From contig JAZSFA010000097.1 of assembly GCA_045531965.1 (NCBI GenBank), forward strand, positions 1-64,000: a stretch of DNA of 64,000 bases. The letters are read 5' to 3'. Numbering within the stretch: position 1 is the stretch's first letter; each line of letters starts with the position of its first letter. Origin of the DNA: CAMEON01 sp045531965 (lineage in GTDB: Bacteria; Bacillota; Clostridia; Oscillospirales; CAG-272). Below the pieces are notes generated by a model that had not been told where the DNA came from, made no database searches, and was given only the letters and a program-made list of their open reading frames with translations. A program made the position numbers and the translations under genes. Shown here in pieces: positions 32,736-40,868 of the stretch.

Positions 32736-33563
32736 TCAGGCTTCCGTATTCATATGGCTACGTTGCATTCGTTTTTCGTGAAAAGACGGCGAATGACCGA
32801 AAAAAGTATGATAATTACGATAAAAAGTCGTGTAATCGCCAAATCCGCATCGTTCACAAACGATGGTTGGCTTCTCTCCTGCAGATATCATTTTCTGCGC
32901 CATGAGAAGCCTTTTTTCCAGTATATAATTTTTCGGAGTCCGGTGCAGCTCTTTTTGAAACATACGAAAAAGATAACTTTCACTCACGAACAAAAACGCG
33001 GCAATTTCTTGGACGGTTTGAAGGGTACACAGGTTTTCGTTGATATATTTGAGCGCCTTTGAAATCATGGGAGACATCGCGGTAGCATTAGTTTTTTGGA
33101 GATGAGGAAACATGGCAACATTATAAAACAGTTCGGATAGCAGGTGAGCCATAATTTTTTCAAAGGTTTCCGGAGCGTTGCTTTGCCTGTAAAAGTCACT
33201 TTTTTCAAAAATATCCTCAATAATCCGATTTCCGTGAATATTGACCACTTCCACATCCTCGGGAATCAATCCTGCACTCTCCACGCCGTGCTTTTCGGCA
33301 TCAAAAAGAATATCGTAGCGTTCATATGTAGCAGGCGCATCGATCTGAATAAAATGATACCGGAGGGGACGTATGAGAATCAAATCCCCCTTCTTCAGCT
33401 TGTATTTTCTATCCTCGATGATGTGCGTGGCATCACCGTCTAAAAAATAAATCAACTCGTAAGCATTATGTGTATGCATGGAATAAGTATCACAGGGTAG
33501 ATTTTCAGATATTTCATGTTTAAAAAATATTCTTTCGGCTGTCTGTAAATAATCGTTTTTCAT
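32736..33563 (-). CDS. AraC family transcriptional regulator
   Basis: 275 aa from the ATG at 33563 (MKNDYLQTAERIFF), chosen because AGAGGG lies 8 nt upstream and the promoter -10 is at 33598. A longer reading frame upstream of this ATG would overlap the promoter. Residues 1-160 form a cupin sensor (HTHNAYELIYFLDGDA, RPLRYHFIQID). Residues about 175-270 form two helix-turn-helix units (VQEIAAFLFVSESYLFRMF and CERCGFGDYTTFYRNYHTF). It lies between the glycosidase pair and the Gfo/NagBA operon, so it may control both; the shared box supports the first and its location supports the second. The 240 bp downstream to 32496 hold only the glycosidase promoter. Confidence 0.9.
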   Translation of the reverse strand: MKNDYLQTAERIFFKHEISENLPCDTYSMHTHNAYELIYFLDGDATHIIEDRKYKLKKGDLILIRPLRYHFIQIDAPATYERYDILFDAEKHGVESAGLIPEDVEVVNIHGNRIIEDIFEKSDFYRQSNAPETFEKIMAHLLSELFYNVAMFPHLQKTNATAMSPMISKALKYINENLCTLQTVQEIAAFLFVSESYLFRMFQKELHRTPKNYILEKRLLMAQKMISAGEKPTIVCERCGFGDYTTFYRNYHTFFGHSPSFHEKRMQRSHMNTEA

Positions 33564-33597
33564 TGTGAGGCCCTCTTTGAAGCATTCTATGTCGTTT

Positions 33598-33626
33598 ATT
33601 ATACCACCGTTGTTCATTTGTTGCAA
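33598..33626 (-). promoter_or_regulatory. Promoter of the AraC regulator with AACGGTGGTATAA box
   Basis: TTGCAA (33621-33626), 17 bp, TATAAT (33598-33603) on the minus strand. AACGGTGGTATAA (33599-33611) overlaps the -10 and is nearly identical to the box at 32569-32581. Probable autoregulation. Confidence 0.7.
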
Positions 33627-33648
33627 TCTGTATTTTCAGATATCACTA

Positions 33649-33677
33649 TTTACTTTTCAAAAAAAATATTGTATAAT
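33649..33677 (+). promoter_or_regulatory. Promoter of the Gfo/Idh/MocA-NagBA operon
   Basis: TATAAT (33672-33677) with a weak -35, TTTACT (33649-33654), at 17 bp. The weak -35 suggests help from an activator. The start codon is at 33710 behind AAAGGAG. Confidence 0.55.
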
Positions 33678-33709
33678 ACATAAAAGAATACTTACAAAGG
33701 AGTTGCCAA

Positions 33710-34780
33710 ATGAAAAAACTGAACGTTGCCATCATCGGTCAAGGACGAAGCGGTAAGGATATCCACGGTACATACTATCGCAGTGAAAACAATCGCTACT
33801 TCTCTGTCAAGTACGTTGTGGAAGCCGATGCTTTCCGTCGTCAGGTGTCGGAGGAACTCTATCCCGGCTGTCGTAGCCTTTCGGATTATACCGAGTTGTT
33901 TGCTTTTGATGATATTGATCTTGTTATCAACGCCACTTATTCCGACATGCACTATCCCATCACCAAGGATCTTTTGCTGCACGGAAAAAACGTTTTGGTA
34001 GAAAAACCCTTCGCCCGCTCGCGGTATGAGTGCGACGAGCTCATGCGTATCGCCGAACAGCAGGGCGTGATCCTTGCTGTATTCCAACAGACCTTTTTCG
34101 CCCCCTTCTATCAGTTTACCTACGATATCATTCGTTCGGGCAAGTTGGGAGACGTGAAGCAGATCAACATCCGCTACAACGGCTTTGCCCGCCGTTGGGA
34201 CTGGCAGACCCTACAGAAGAAATGCGCGGGCAGTACCTACAATACGGGCCCCCATCCCATTGGTATGGGATTGGGTTTTTTTGATTTCGACCCTAACGTG
34301 CGGGTGGCATACAGCAAGTTGGATACTGCGCTCACCAGCGGGGACGCCGACGATTACGCCAAAATCCTTCTGACCGCACCGAACCATCCCCTTGTAGATA
34401 TTGAGATTACCTCGATTGACGCCTACTCGGGGTATAACCTGAAAGTTTTGGGTACCAAAGGCACCCTCAAGGTAACGCCGAATGCCTATGAGATGACCTA
34501 CATCGTGGACGGTGAGAATCCCGACCGTCCCGTGGTTGAAACCTTCCTCCACGATGATGCCGGAAATCCCATCTATTGCTCGGAACCGCTCATCAAGCAC
34601 GTGGAGGCAGACAACTTCAACGGAAGCGCCTTTGACGTGGGAACAGCAACCCTCTACGAACAGCTCTACTACAAAATTACTGAAGGACGGGAGATGACCG
34701 TCACAGCAAAAATGGCGGCGGCCGTCATTTCGGTCATTGAGGAGGTTCACGCCGCAAATCCCCTACCCCTTAAGTATTAA
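33710..34780 (+). CDS. Gfo/Idh/MocA family NAD(P)-dependent oxidoreductase
   Basis: 356 aa; ATG behind AAAGGAGTTGCC. The N-terminal Rossmann fold has GQGRSG at residues 9-14, and EKPFARS (about 98-104) carries the family Lys of the EKP motif. The C-terminal alpha/beta domain has the substrate-side NTGPHPIGMGL segment (His about 183). Such enzymes oxidise or reduce a hydroxyl of sugars, inositols or sugar derivatives; the substrate cannot be read from sequence. It is the first gene of a tight five-gene operon (gaps 12, 13, 0 and 2 bp) with a second oxidoreductase, a TIM-barrel isomerase, NagB and NagA, which points to an amino sugar or modified amino sugar. Confidence 0.9.
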   Translation: MKKLNVAIIGQGRSGKDIHGTYYRSENNRYFSVKYVVEADAFRRQVSEELYPGCRSLSDYTELFAFDDIDLVINATYSDMHYPITKDLLLHGKNVLVEKPFARSRYECDELMRIAEQQGVILAVFQQTFFAPFYQFTYDIIRSGKLGDVKQINIRYNGFARRWDWQTLQKKCAGSTYNTGPHPIGMGLGFFDFDPNVRVAYSKLDTALTSGDADDYAKILLTAPNHPLVDIEITSIDAYSGYNLKVLGTKGTLKVTPNAYEMTYIVDGENPDRPVVETFLHDDAGNPIYCSEPLIKHVEADNFNGSAFDVGTATLYEQLYYKITEGREMTVTAKMAAAVISVIEEVHAANPLPLKY

Positions 34781-34792
34781 GGAGATGACAAC

Positions 34793-35662
34793 ATGAAAAA
34801 AATCGCCATTCTCGGATGCGAAAACTCTCACGCCGATGCTTTCCTGTCTTTCATCAAGGGAAAAGAGGAATTTTCCGACGTAGAAGTCGTAGGCGTATAT
34901 AGCGACCATACCGAGGCAGCCGAAAAGCTGCATGAGAACTTTGACGTTCCTGTCATGAAGCATTACGCCGATGCTGTTGGAGAAATCGACGGTCTGATCA
35001 TCACAGCACGACACGGGGGCAGTCACTATAAGTTCGCACGCCCCTACATCGAAAGCGGTATTCCCATGTTCATTGATAAGCCCATTACCATCAGCGAGGA
35101 AGATGCCGTTGCGTTTATGAAAGCGTTGAAGACTCGAGGTGTCCGTATCTCCGGAGGCTCATCGCTCAAGCAGGATGCCTACGTCGGACAGCTCAAATGT
35201 GATGTTGCCAACGAGGTCGGGGGCAAGACTTTAGGCGGATATGTCCGTGCGCCCTATCAAAGAGAAAACCCCTACGGGGGATTCTACTTCTATGCCCAAC
35301 ATCTGGTTGAAATGGTCTGTGAGATTTTTGGAAGATTCCCTCTGTCCGTGACCGCTCGTCAAAACGGCGCCAATCTGCACGTGCTGTTTCATTACGAAAG
35401 CTACGATTGCGTAGGACTTTTCTGCGACAACAGCTACCATTACTACGCCGCCCGTATGGCGGAAGTAGGTTCCACAGGTTATGAAATCCCCTCCACAAAC
35501 GATTGGTTTTACAGAGAGTTCCGAGAATTCTACGGTATTCTCTCGGGCGGAAATCAAATCATCGGCTACGATGAATTCATATCCCCTGTTATGATCATGA
35601 ATGCCATCATGCGTTCTTTGGAGAGCGGGAAAGAAGAACTGATCCCCAAGATTTGCCTGTAA
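34793..35662 (+). CDS. Gfo/Idh/MocA-like oxidoreductase (short, atypical)
   Basis: 289 aa; AAGGAGATG ribosome site. The N-terminal Rossmann-like domain begins KKIAILGCENSHADAF, so the usual GxGxxG loop is replaced by GCENSH. DKPITIS (about 101) stands for the EKP motif, with the catalytic-loop Lys kept. The C-terminal domain is shorter than in its neighbour. It may have different cofactor handling, or may act as a partner subunit or in an opposite redox step to the first oxidoreductase. The gap to the next gene is 13 bp. I rate the family as sure and the activity as open. Confidence 0.8.
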   Translation: MKKIAILGCENSHADAFLSFIKGKEEFSDVEVVGVYSDHTEAAEKLHENFDVPVMKHYADAVGEIDGLIITARHGGSHYKFARPYIESGIPMFIDKPITISEEDAVAFMKALKTRGVRISGGSSLKQDAYVGQLKCDVANEVGGKTLGGYVRAPYQRENPYGGFYFYAQHLVEMVCEIFGRFPLSVTARQNGANLHVLFHYESYDCVGLFCDNSYHYYAARMAEVGSTGYEIPSTNDWFYREFREFYGILSGGNQIIGYDEFISPVMIMNAIMRSLESGKEELIPKICL

Positions 35663-35675
35663 GGAGATCCTACCT

Positions 35676-36518
35676 ATGAGCCATTGCATACTATCTGCGT
35701 TTGCGGATGAATACGCCGCATCTTTTGAGAAACAGTTGTATGGACTTCGTCAATTTGGGATTGACTATATCGAAATCCGTCACGTAGATGGCAAAAACAT
35801 ATCACTTCTATCTGACAATGAAGTCAAGGAAGCCAAGAAAAAATTGGATGCTTTGGGCATTCAGGTGTCCGCTATCGGTTCACCCTTAGGAAAAATCCAC
35901 TTAGACGAAGACATAGGGGCGCATTTGGAGATGGCAAGGCAAATTTTTGAAGCCGCCAACGTGATGGAAGCGAAATACGTGCGCGTATTCAGCTTCTACG
36001 CACCGAGTGGAAAAAGCATCGGACGCATGAAGAATCAAGTGCTGGATGAACTTGACAAGCTCATCGCTTTAGCAAGTGAATACGGCATTACGCTGTGCCA
36101 CGAAAATGAAGCGAACATATACGGTGAAACCCCAGAACGTTGTCGAGAGCTGTTAGACAGTTTCGACGGGCAACTCAAATGTGTATTTGATATGGGAAAT
36201 TTTGTTTTGGAAGGTGTGGATCCCTACCCTGAAGCTTACAGGCTCCTGCAAAAGGATATCGTCTATTTCCACATCAAGGATGCATTGGCAGCGGGAGCCG
36301 TCGTGCCTCCCGGTAAGGGAGAGGCAAGGATCAGAGAAATACTCTCGGCACATAAACTATATGCAACCGAGGATTTTTTCGTATCTCTTGAGCCACATCT
36401 GCAAACCTTTTCGGGACTCAATGCGCTCGTTGGTCGTTCCTTCGAAAATCCTTATCAATACCCGAATGCCGAAAGTGCTTTTGCCGATGCTGTTGTGAAA
36501 TGTAAGGAGTTACTGTAA
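35676..36518 (+). CDS. Sugar phosphate isomerase/epimerase (xylose-isomerase-like TIM barrel)
   Basis: 280 aa; AAGGAGATCC ribosome site. TIM-barrel of the AP-endonuclease-2/IolE/IolI type. CHENEANIYG (about 145), FDMGNFVLEG (about 172) and YFHIKDAL (about 197) give the usual metal-binding Glu, Asp and His. There is no signal peptide. Such enzymes epimerise, isomerise or dehydrate keto-sugars. Together with two Gfo/Idh/MocA proteins it forms the kind of set used in inositol or 3-keto-sugar pathways, here joined to amino-sugar genes. The stop codon abuts the NagB start with no gap, so translation is probably coupled. Confidence 0.85.
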   Translation: MSHCILSAFADEYAASFEKQLYGLRQFGIDYIEIRHVDGKNISLLSDNEVKEAKKKLDALGIQVSAIGSPLGKIHLDEDIGAHLEMARQIFEAANVMEAKYVRVFSFYAPSGKSIGRMKNQVLDELDKLIALASEYGITLCHENEANIYGETPERCRELLDSFDGQLKCVFDMGNFVLEGVDPYPEAYRLLQKDIVYFHIKDALAAGAVVPPGKGEARIREILSAHKLYATEDFFVSLEPHLQTFSGLNALVGRSFENPYQYPNAESAFADAVVKCKELL

Positions 36519-37283
36519 ATGAGAATCATAAAAAAAGATTTGTTATCTGTCAAAATATTTGAAACCAGAGCAGACATGGGAATGTCCGCTGCCATGGACG
36601 TTAAGGCGTGTATCCTTTCCCTTCTTAAGACCAAAGAAACCCTCAATATGATCTTTGCCGCTGCACCTTCACAAAACGAGGTGTTGGCTTCTCTGGTCGC
36701 GGATCCCGACATTCCTTGGAATCGTATCAACGCTTTCCACATGGATGAATACGTAGGGCTCTCTCCAAGTGCCCCTCAAGGATTCGGAAACTTCTTGAAG
36801 GATCATATTTTCGGCTTGGTGTCTTTCAGGAGCATTCACTATATAGATATCGCAGCACCTGATGCTGAGGCAGAATGCGCTCGCTACACTGCCCTTCTGA
36901 AGCAGTATCCCACAGATATTGTGATCATGGGCATTGGCGAGAACGGTCATATTGCTTTCAACGATCCGCCCGTGGCAGACTTCAACGACCCCAAGGCGGT
37001 CAAGACCGTGGCTCTCGACGAAATCTGCCGCAACCAGCAGGTACATGACGGTTGCTTTGCCCGTATTGAAGACGTCCCCCAATCAGCCATTACTCTGACT
37101 GTTCCCACCTTGTTTGCAGGAAAGCATCTCTTCTGTATCGTCCCCGCCCAAACCAAAGCGGCGGCCGTTCGTGCCACGCTGACCGACAAGATTGGGGAAC
37201 AATGCCCAGCCACCATTCTGCGCCGCCACACGAGCGCAGTACTGTATTTGGACGGCGACAGCAGTGCCCTTCTTCAAAGCTAA
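36519..37283 (+). CDS. nagB: Glucosamine-6-phosphate deaminase family protein
   Basis: 254 aa, about the usual length. It starts directly after the preceding stop, with AAGGAG inside that gene. Family marks: HMDEYVG (about 74) and GIGENGHIAFNDPP (about 138-151). The His that opens the sugar ring is kept. The residue matching E. coli D141 is Asn and E148 is Asp, a variant I believe occurs in other NagB-like proteins, so activity is likely but not certain. Expected reaction: D-glucosamine 6-phosphate to fructose 6-phosphate and ammonia in the cytoplasm. Followed after 2 bp by NagA, which makes its substrate. Confidence 0.88.
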   Translation: MRIIKKDLLSVKIFETRADMGMSAAMDVKACILSLLKTKETLNMIFAAAPSQNEVLASLVADPDIPWNRINAFHMDEYVGLSPSAPQGFGNFLKDHIFGLVSFRSIHYIDIAAPDAEAECARYTALLKQYPTDIVIMGIGENGHIAFNDPPVADFNDPKAVKTVALDEICRNQQVHDGCFARIEDVPQSAITLTVPTLFAGKHLFCIVPAQTKAAAVRATLTDKIGEQCPATILRRHTSAVLYLDGDSSALLQS

Positions 37284-37285
37284 TC

Positions 37286-38446
37286 ATGAAAAGAATCAAG
37301 AGTGATCGAATCATACTGCCCGACGGATTATTTAGCGGGTACATTTATTTTAAAAACGACAGGATCACCGACGTGTCCGCTTCCAACTGCCCGGTCAGTC
37401 AGGAATACGATGCCACAGGTTACTACGTCAGCCCGGGGTTCATCGATATTCACACCCATGGCGGTGGTGGAAATCCCTTTGAAGGGAGCGTGGATGAGAT
37501 CATCGCCGGATGCAACTTCCATTTGAAGCACGGAACCACCGCCATATGTCCCACAGTCTCAGCTGCGGAGTTTTCCAGCATGGCACGCTCTGTTGAAAAC
37601 ATCCGTCAAGCCATGGCAGATCCTCGCGTGCGTGGAACCATCCTCGGTGCCCATTTGGAGGGTCCCTATCTATCCACAAAGCAAACAGGCGCACAGTGCG
37701 CTGATTTCATCACTGCGCCTCGAAGAGATGACTATCTACCTCTGCTGGAAAAATATGCCGACGTGATTGCCCGCTGGAGCTACGCCCCGGAAAACGACAC
37801 AGGAGAGGACTTTGTCAAGGCATTAAAGCGATACGGTGTGGTAGCATCCGCGGGTCATACCGACGCGATTTACGACGATATATTAAGAGCCATGGAGAGC
37901 GGCTGCTGTCTTATCACCCATCTGTATTCCTGCACTTCCACCATCACCAGGGATCACGGATTCCGCAGGCTCGGCGTCATCGAAACTGCCTATCTCTTGA
38001 AGGATTTGTTTGTAGAGATCATCTGTGACGGCAAACACCTGCCCCCGGAACTGATCAGACTGATCTATCAGATCAAAGGCGCGGACAGGATCGCCCTGGT
38101 AACCGACAGTCTGTCTTTGGCGGGGACAGATCAGACTCACGGCTTCATGCAAAGCACTGAATTTATCATCGAGGATGGTGTCTGCAAACTGATGGATCGC
38201 AGCGCCTTTGCGGGTAGCATCGCCACGGCAGACAGGCTGGTTCGCGTTGCCGCTCGCGAGGCGGGGATTCCGCTGACAGATGCCGTCAAAATGATAACCG
38301 CTACGCCCGCGAAAATCATGAACCTCCCTCACAAGGGACAGATCGCGGCGGGAATGGATGCGGATTTCGTGGTGTTTGACGGGGATATCCAAATCAAAAA
38401 CGTCTTTGCCAACGGGGTCATGGTTGATCAGGAATCGTTGGACTGA
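37286..38446 (+). CDS. nagA: N-acetylglucosamine-6-phosphate deacetylase
   Basis: 386 aa from the ATG at 37286 (MKRIKSDRIILPDG), 2 bp after the NagB stop; no clear ribosome site, so coupled translation. A longer in-frame start would lie inside nagB. Amidohydrolase marks: DIHTHGGGG (about 55), HLEGPYL (about 122, metal Glu), GHTDAI (about 190), HLYSCTS (about 211) and VTDSLSLAG (about 273, catalytic Asp). It removes acetate from GlcNAc-6-P in the cytoplasm. It is the last gene of the operon; a terminator follows at 38524. The 313 bp to the next gene hold that terminator and a consensus promoter; I see no gene there. Confidence 0.95.
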   Translation: MKRIKSDRIILPDGLFSGYIYFKNDRITDVSASNCPVSQEYDATGYYVSPGFIDIHTHGGGGNPFEGSVDEIIAGCNFHLKHGTTAICPTVSAAEFSSMARSVENIRQAMADPRVRGTILGAHLEGPYLSTKQTGAQCADFITAPRRDDYLPLLEKYADVIARWSYAPENDTGEDFVKALKRYGVVASAGHTDAIYDDILRAMESGCCLITHLYSCTSTITRDHGFRRLGVIETAYLLKDLFVEIICDGKHLPPELIRLIYQIKGADRIALVTDSLSLAGTDQTHGFMQSTEFIIEDGVCKLMDRSAFAGSIATADRLVRVAAREAGIPLTDAVKMITATPAKIMNLPHKGQIAAGMDADFVVFDGDIQIKNVFANGVMVDQESLD

Positions 38447-38523
38447 AAAGCAAGGCGAGCCAAACGTGAAATTTTGGGTGCCGGTTTCGTCCCTGCGCTT
38501 CTTATGAGCGGTGCATCATATCA

Positions 38524-38557
38524 AAAAATCGGAGGCTCTATGGAGCCTTCGATTTTT
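38524..38557 (+). terminator. Terminator of the NagBA operon
   Basis: Stem AAAAATCGGAGGCTC / GAGCCTTCGATTTTT with one G-U pair and a TATG loop, ending in a T-run. Confidence 0.8.
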
Positions 38558-38661
38558 GATTCTACAGTAAATTTTGCTTTTGATGATCCGCACTTTGAGC
38601 CTTACATCAGACGTTGGCAAGCATATTTGACCCAATTATCATATAAATCGAACAAAATTGA

Positions 38662-38690
38662 TTGACAAATCTTCGAAAAAGTGCTATTAT
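38662..38690 (+). promoter_or_regulatory. Promoter of the metallo-beta-lactamase/LamG lipoprotein gene
   Basis: Perfect TTGACA (38662-38667), 17 bp, TATTAT (38685-38690), 70 bp before the start codon. Confidence 0.75.
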
Positions 38691-38759
38691 TTGTATAAAC
38701 AAAAATATCACCTATCCGCACCGCTTACGGTGCAGATGTGAGCACAGAAAGGATTGACC

Positions 38760-40667
38760 ATGATGAAAAAATTTTTGGCCGTGCTGTTACTGATGCTGGC
38801 GTGCGCGCTTCTGTTCGGCTGCGTGCAGGAAGTGCCTCATGAACCCGCCACCGACACCACGCCTTCAGTAGATGAATCCCACCCCCCTGTGACCGATCCT
38901 CCCGAAACAATGCCCAACACAGAAGAGGAAACCCAGCCCGCCACAGAGGAAGCCACCACTAAAGATGAAGAGCCTACCGAACCCGCGGCTGTCGCCCTGT
39001 ACCAGCTGGCTCCGGAAAAGAACAGTCTGATGCAGTCCTACGTTATCAAAACATCGAACGGCAAGCTCATTGTCATTGACGGCGGTATCGACGGCGAGGG
39101 GCGCGACCGCGATCCCTACATGCCTGCCGCTCTGCGCTCCATTCTGGGCTTGGGGCAGGACGATTACTTCGAGGTGGAGGCTTGGTTCCTCTCCCACGGT
39201 CACAAGGATCACATGTATGAATTATCCAAGATGCTGCGGGACTACTCCGAAGAGTCCAACTACAAGATCAACAACATTTACTTCGACTTCCCCGAGTTCG
39301 GCAGTGAGGAGTATCCCACCGAGAACGCCGACATGGAGTTTTCCCAGATCAAAGAAAATATCAACAAGTACGGCGCAGCCATCGGGGCTACGGTCAAGGA
39401 CGGCTCCACCTACTACGATGATATCAATGGCGCCTTTATCAACAGCGAATCGGTAGCTAAAGGTCTGTCCCTTGAGATTGACGGTGTGAAGATCGATATC
39501 CTCCAGACATGGGATCCCGCTGACGGCTTCAGCAACATCAACGATACCTCCCTGGTGCTTCGCTTCCATATCGGTGAGCAGACCGTCCTGTTCCTGAACG
39601 ACCTGGGCGTCAACGGCGGCCGCCGTCTGCTGGCTACCTACGGGGATCAGCTGAAGTGCGACATGGTTCAGATGGCCCACCACGGCCAGGCGGGCGTGAA
39701 TAAGGACGTGTACGACGCCATCGACGCCGACGTCCACCTGTGGCCCACCCCCATCTGGGTGTGGAACAACTCCAACGGTATCTACCAGATCGACGACGTC
39801 CGCCAGTGGCTGTACGGAGAGACCTTCCTCGAGGGCAGTGAGTACGACATTGTATCTTGCCTATATGATAAATATCCTTCCGGCAGTACTGTGACAAGAA
39901 CTTGGAGCAGAGTCATTGACGGCATGAAGATCGAATTCCCCTATATCGTGCCTGAGCGTCCCGAGCCCGAGACCGAGCCTGAGACCGAGCCCGAGGTGAT
40001 CGAGCCCGTGGATCACGATTACGTGAGCGACGGCCTGGTGGCCTACTACAGCGGTACCCAGTCCACCCGCGGCGGTCACGACAAGGATTCCGCTGTCTGG
40101 CAGGATCTGGTGGGCGGTCACGACATGGCCATCACCAAGAATGACGACAACTACTTCTCCGACACGGGCCTGCGAGCCAAGGGCGTCAAGCACAACTTCC
40201 CCCAGGCCATCGTGGACACCGTCAACGGCCAGGCCTTCACCATTGAGATCCTGCTGGGTGATTTCGTGTCGGTGGGCAACGAGTTCAACACCTTCATCAA
40301 CGGCTCGGGTGACGAGATCGCCCTGTTCCGCCGCAATTCGGTGGACGAACTGGAGCTGAAGTTCCAGATCAATGCCGGCGTCCGCATCAAGGTCAAGGAC
40401 TGCCTGAATCTGTTGCAGAACAGTCTGATCACCATCACCTACACTCAGAACGACGTGGTTCGTCTGTACGTCAACGGCGAGCTGAAGGGGGAGACGCCCA
40501 CCATCAGCGGTTCCCTGGGCGCGTCGGATCTCTTCATCGGACACAACGCCCAGAACAAGATGTTCGACACCACCTACCGTTCCGTCCGCTTCTACGACCG
40601 CGCCCTGACCGCCGAGGAGGTTGCAGCGAACGCGGTGGTAGATGGGTATGGAGTCACGGCAGAGTGA
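38760..40667 (+). CDS. Lipoprotein with metallo-beta-lactamase and LamG domains
   Basis: 635 aa from ATG 38760 (ATG 38763 is equally possible) behind AGAAAGGA. The lipobox LLFGC (Cys20) is followed by a Pro/Thr/Glu-rich linker to about residue 77. Residues about 80-390 are a metallo-beta-lactamase fold: LSHGHKDHM (about 143), LNDLG (about 280) and MAHHGQAG (about 305) provide the metal ligands in the style of ComEC C-terminal and related hydrolase domains. Residues about 417-633 are a concanavalin/LamG domain ending in RSVRFYDRALTAEEV, which suggests binding to a polymer. It is exported and lipid-anchored, a hydrolase of unknown substrate, perhaps a phosphodiester or ester in cell wall or extracellular polymers. 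Codons become more C-rich in the second half. Confidence 0.85.
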   Translation: MMKKFLAVLLLMLACALLFGCVQEVPHEPATDTTPSVDESHPPVTDPPETMPNTEEETQPATEEATTKDEEPTEPAAVALYQLAPEKNSLMQSYVIKTSNGKLIVIDGGIDGEGRDRDPYMPAALRSILGLGQDDYFEVEAWFLSHGHKDHMYELSKMLRDYSEESNYKINNIYFDFPEFGSEEYPTENADMEFSQIKENINKYGAAIGATVKDGSTYYDDINGAFINSESVAKGLSLEIDGVKIDILQTWDPADGFSNINDTSLVLRFHIGEQTVLFLNDLGVNGGRRLLATYGDQLKCDMVQMAHHGQAGVNKDVYDAIDADVHLWPTPIWVWNNSNGIYQIDDVRQWLYGETFLEGSEYDIVSCLYDKYPSGSTVTRTWSRVIDGMKIEFPYIVPERPEPETEPETEPEVIEPVDHDYVSDGLVAYYSGTQSTRGGHDKDSAVWQDLVGGHDMAITKNDDNYFSDTGLRAKGVKHNFPQAIVDTVNGQAFTIEILLGDFVSVGNEFNTFINGSGDEIALFRRNSVDELELKFQINAGVRIKVKDCLNLLQNSLITITYTQNDVVRLYVNGELKGETPTISGSLGASDLFIGHNAQNKMFDTTYRSVRFYDRALTAEEVAANAVVDGYGVTAE

Positions 40668-40701
40668 GCGTTCGCCGTAGCGTGATATCCTCATAATTAT
40701 T

Positions 40702-40738
40702 GATCGCCCCTGACGCAAAATTTTGCATCAGGGGCGAT
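40702..40738 (+). terminator. Long hairpin after the lipoprotein gene
   Basis: GATCGCCCCTGA paired with TCAGGGGCGATC around a palindromic GCAAAATTTTGC centre, with one mismatch. It lacks a clean T-run on the plus strand. Its ATCGCCCCTG arms recur in the terminator at 53681-53710. Confidence 0.6.
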
Positions 40739-40808
40739 CCCCTTTGGAATTTCACGGCTTGACAAATTTGTTGAATGACATAAAAGCCTGTAATTTTTCC
40801 GTGAAGGC

Positions 40809-40837
40809 TTGTTTTTTTGAAAAAAATATGTTATAAT
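40809..40837 (+). promoter_or_regulatory. Promoter of the 7TM-LuxR regulator
   Basis: TATAAT (40832-40837) with TTGTTT (40809-40814) at 17 bp; start codon at 40869. Confidence 0.55.
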
Positions 40838-40868
40838 GGTTTATAGGGTAAGAAAAGGAGGTGTGACC

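Noticed and set aside
38474..38665. Short frame of 63 codons between nagA and the lipoprotein gene
   Set aside because: It runs through the nagA terminator and into the next promoter, has no ribosome site and no known similarity.
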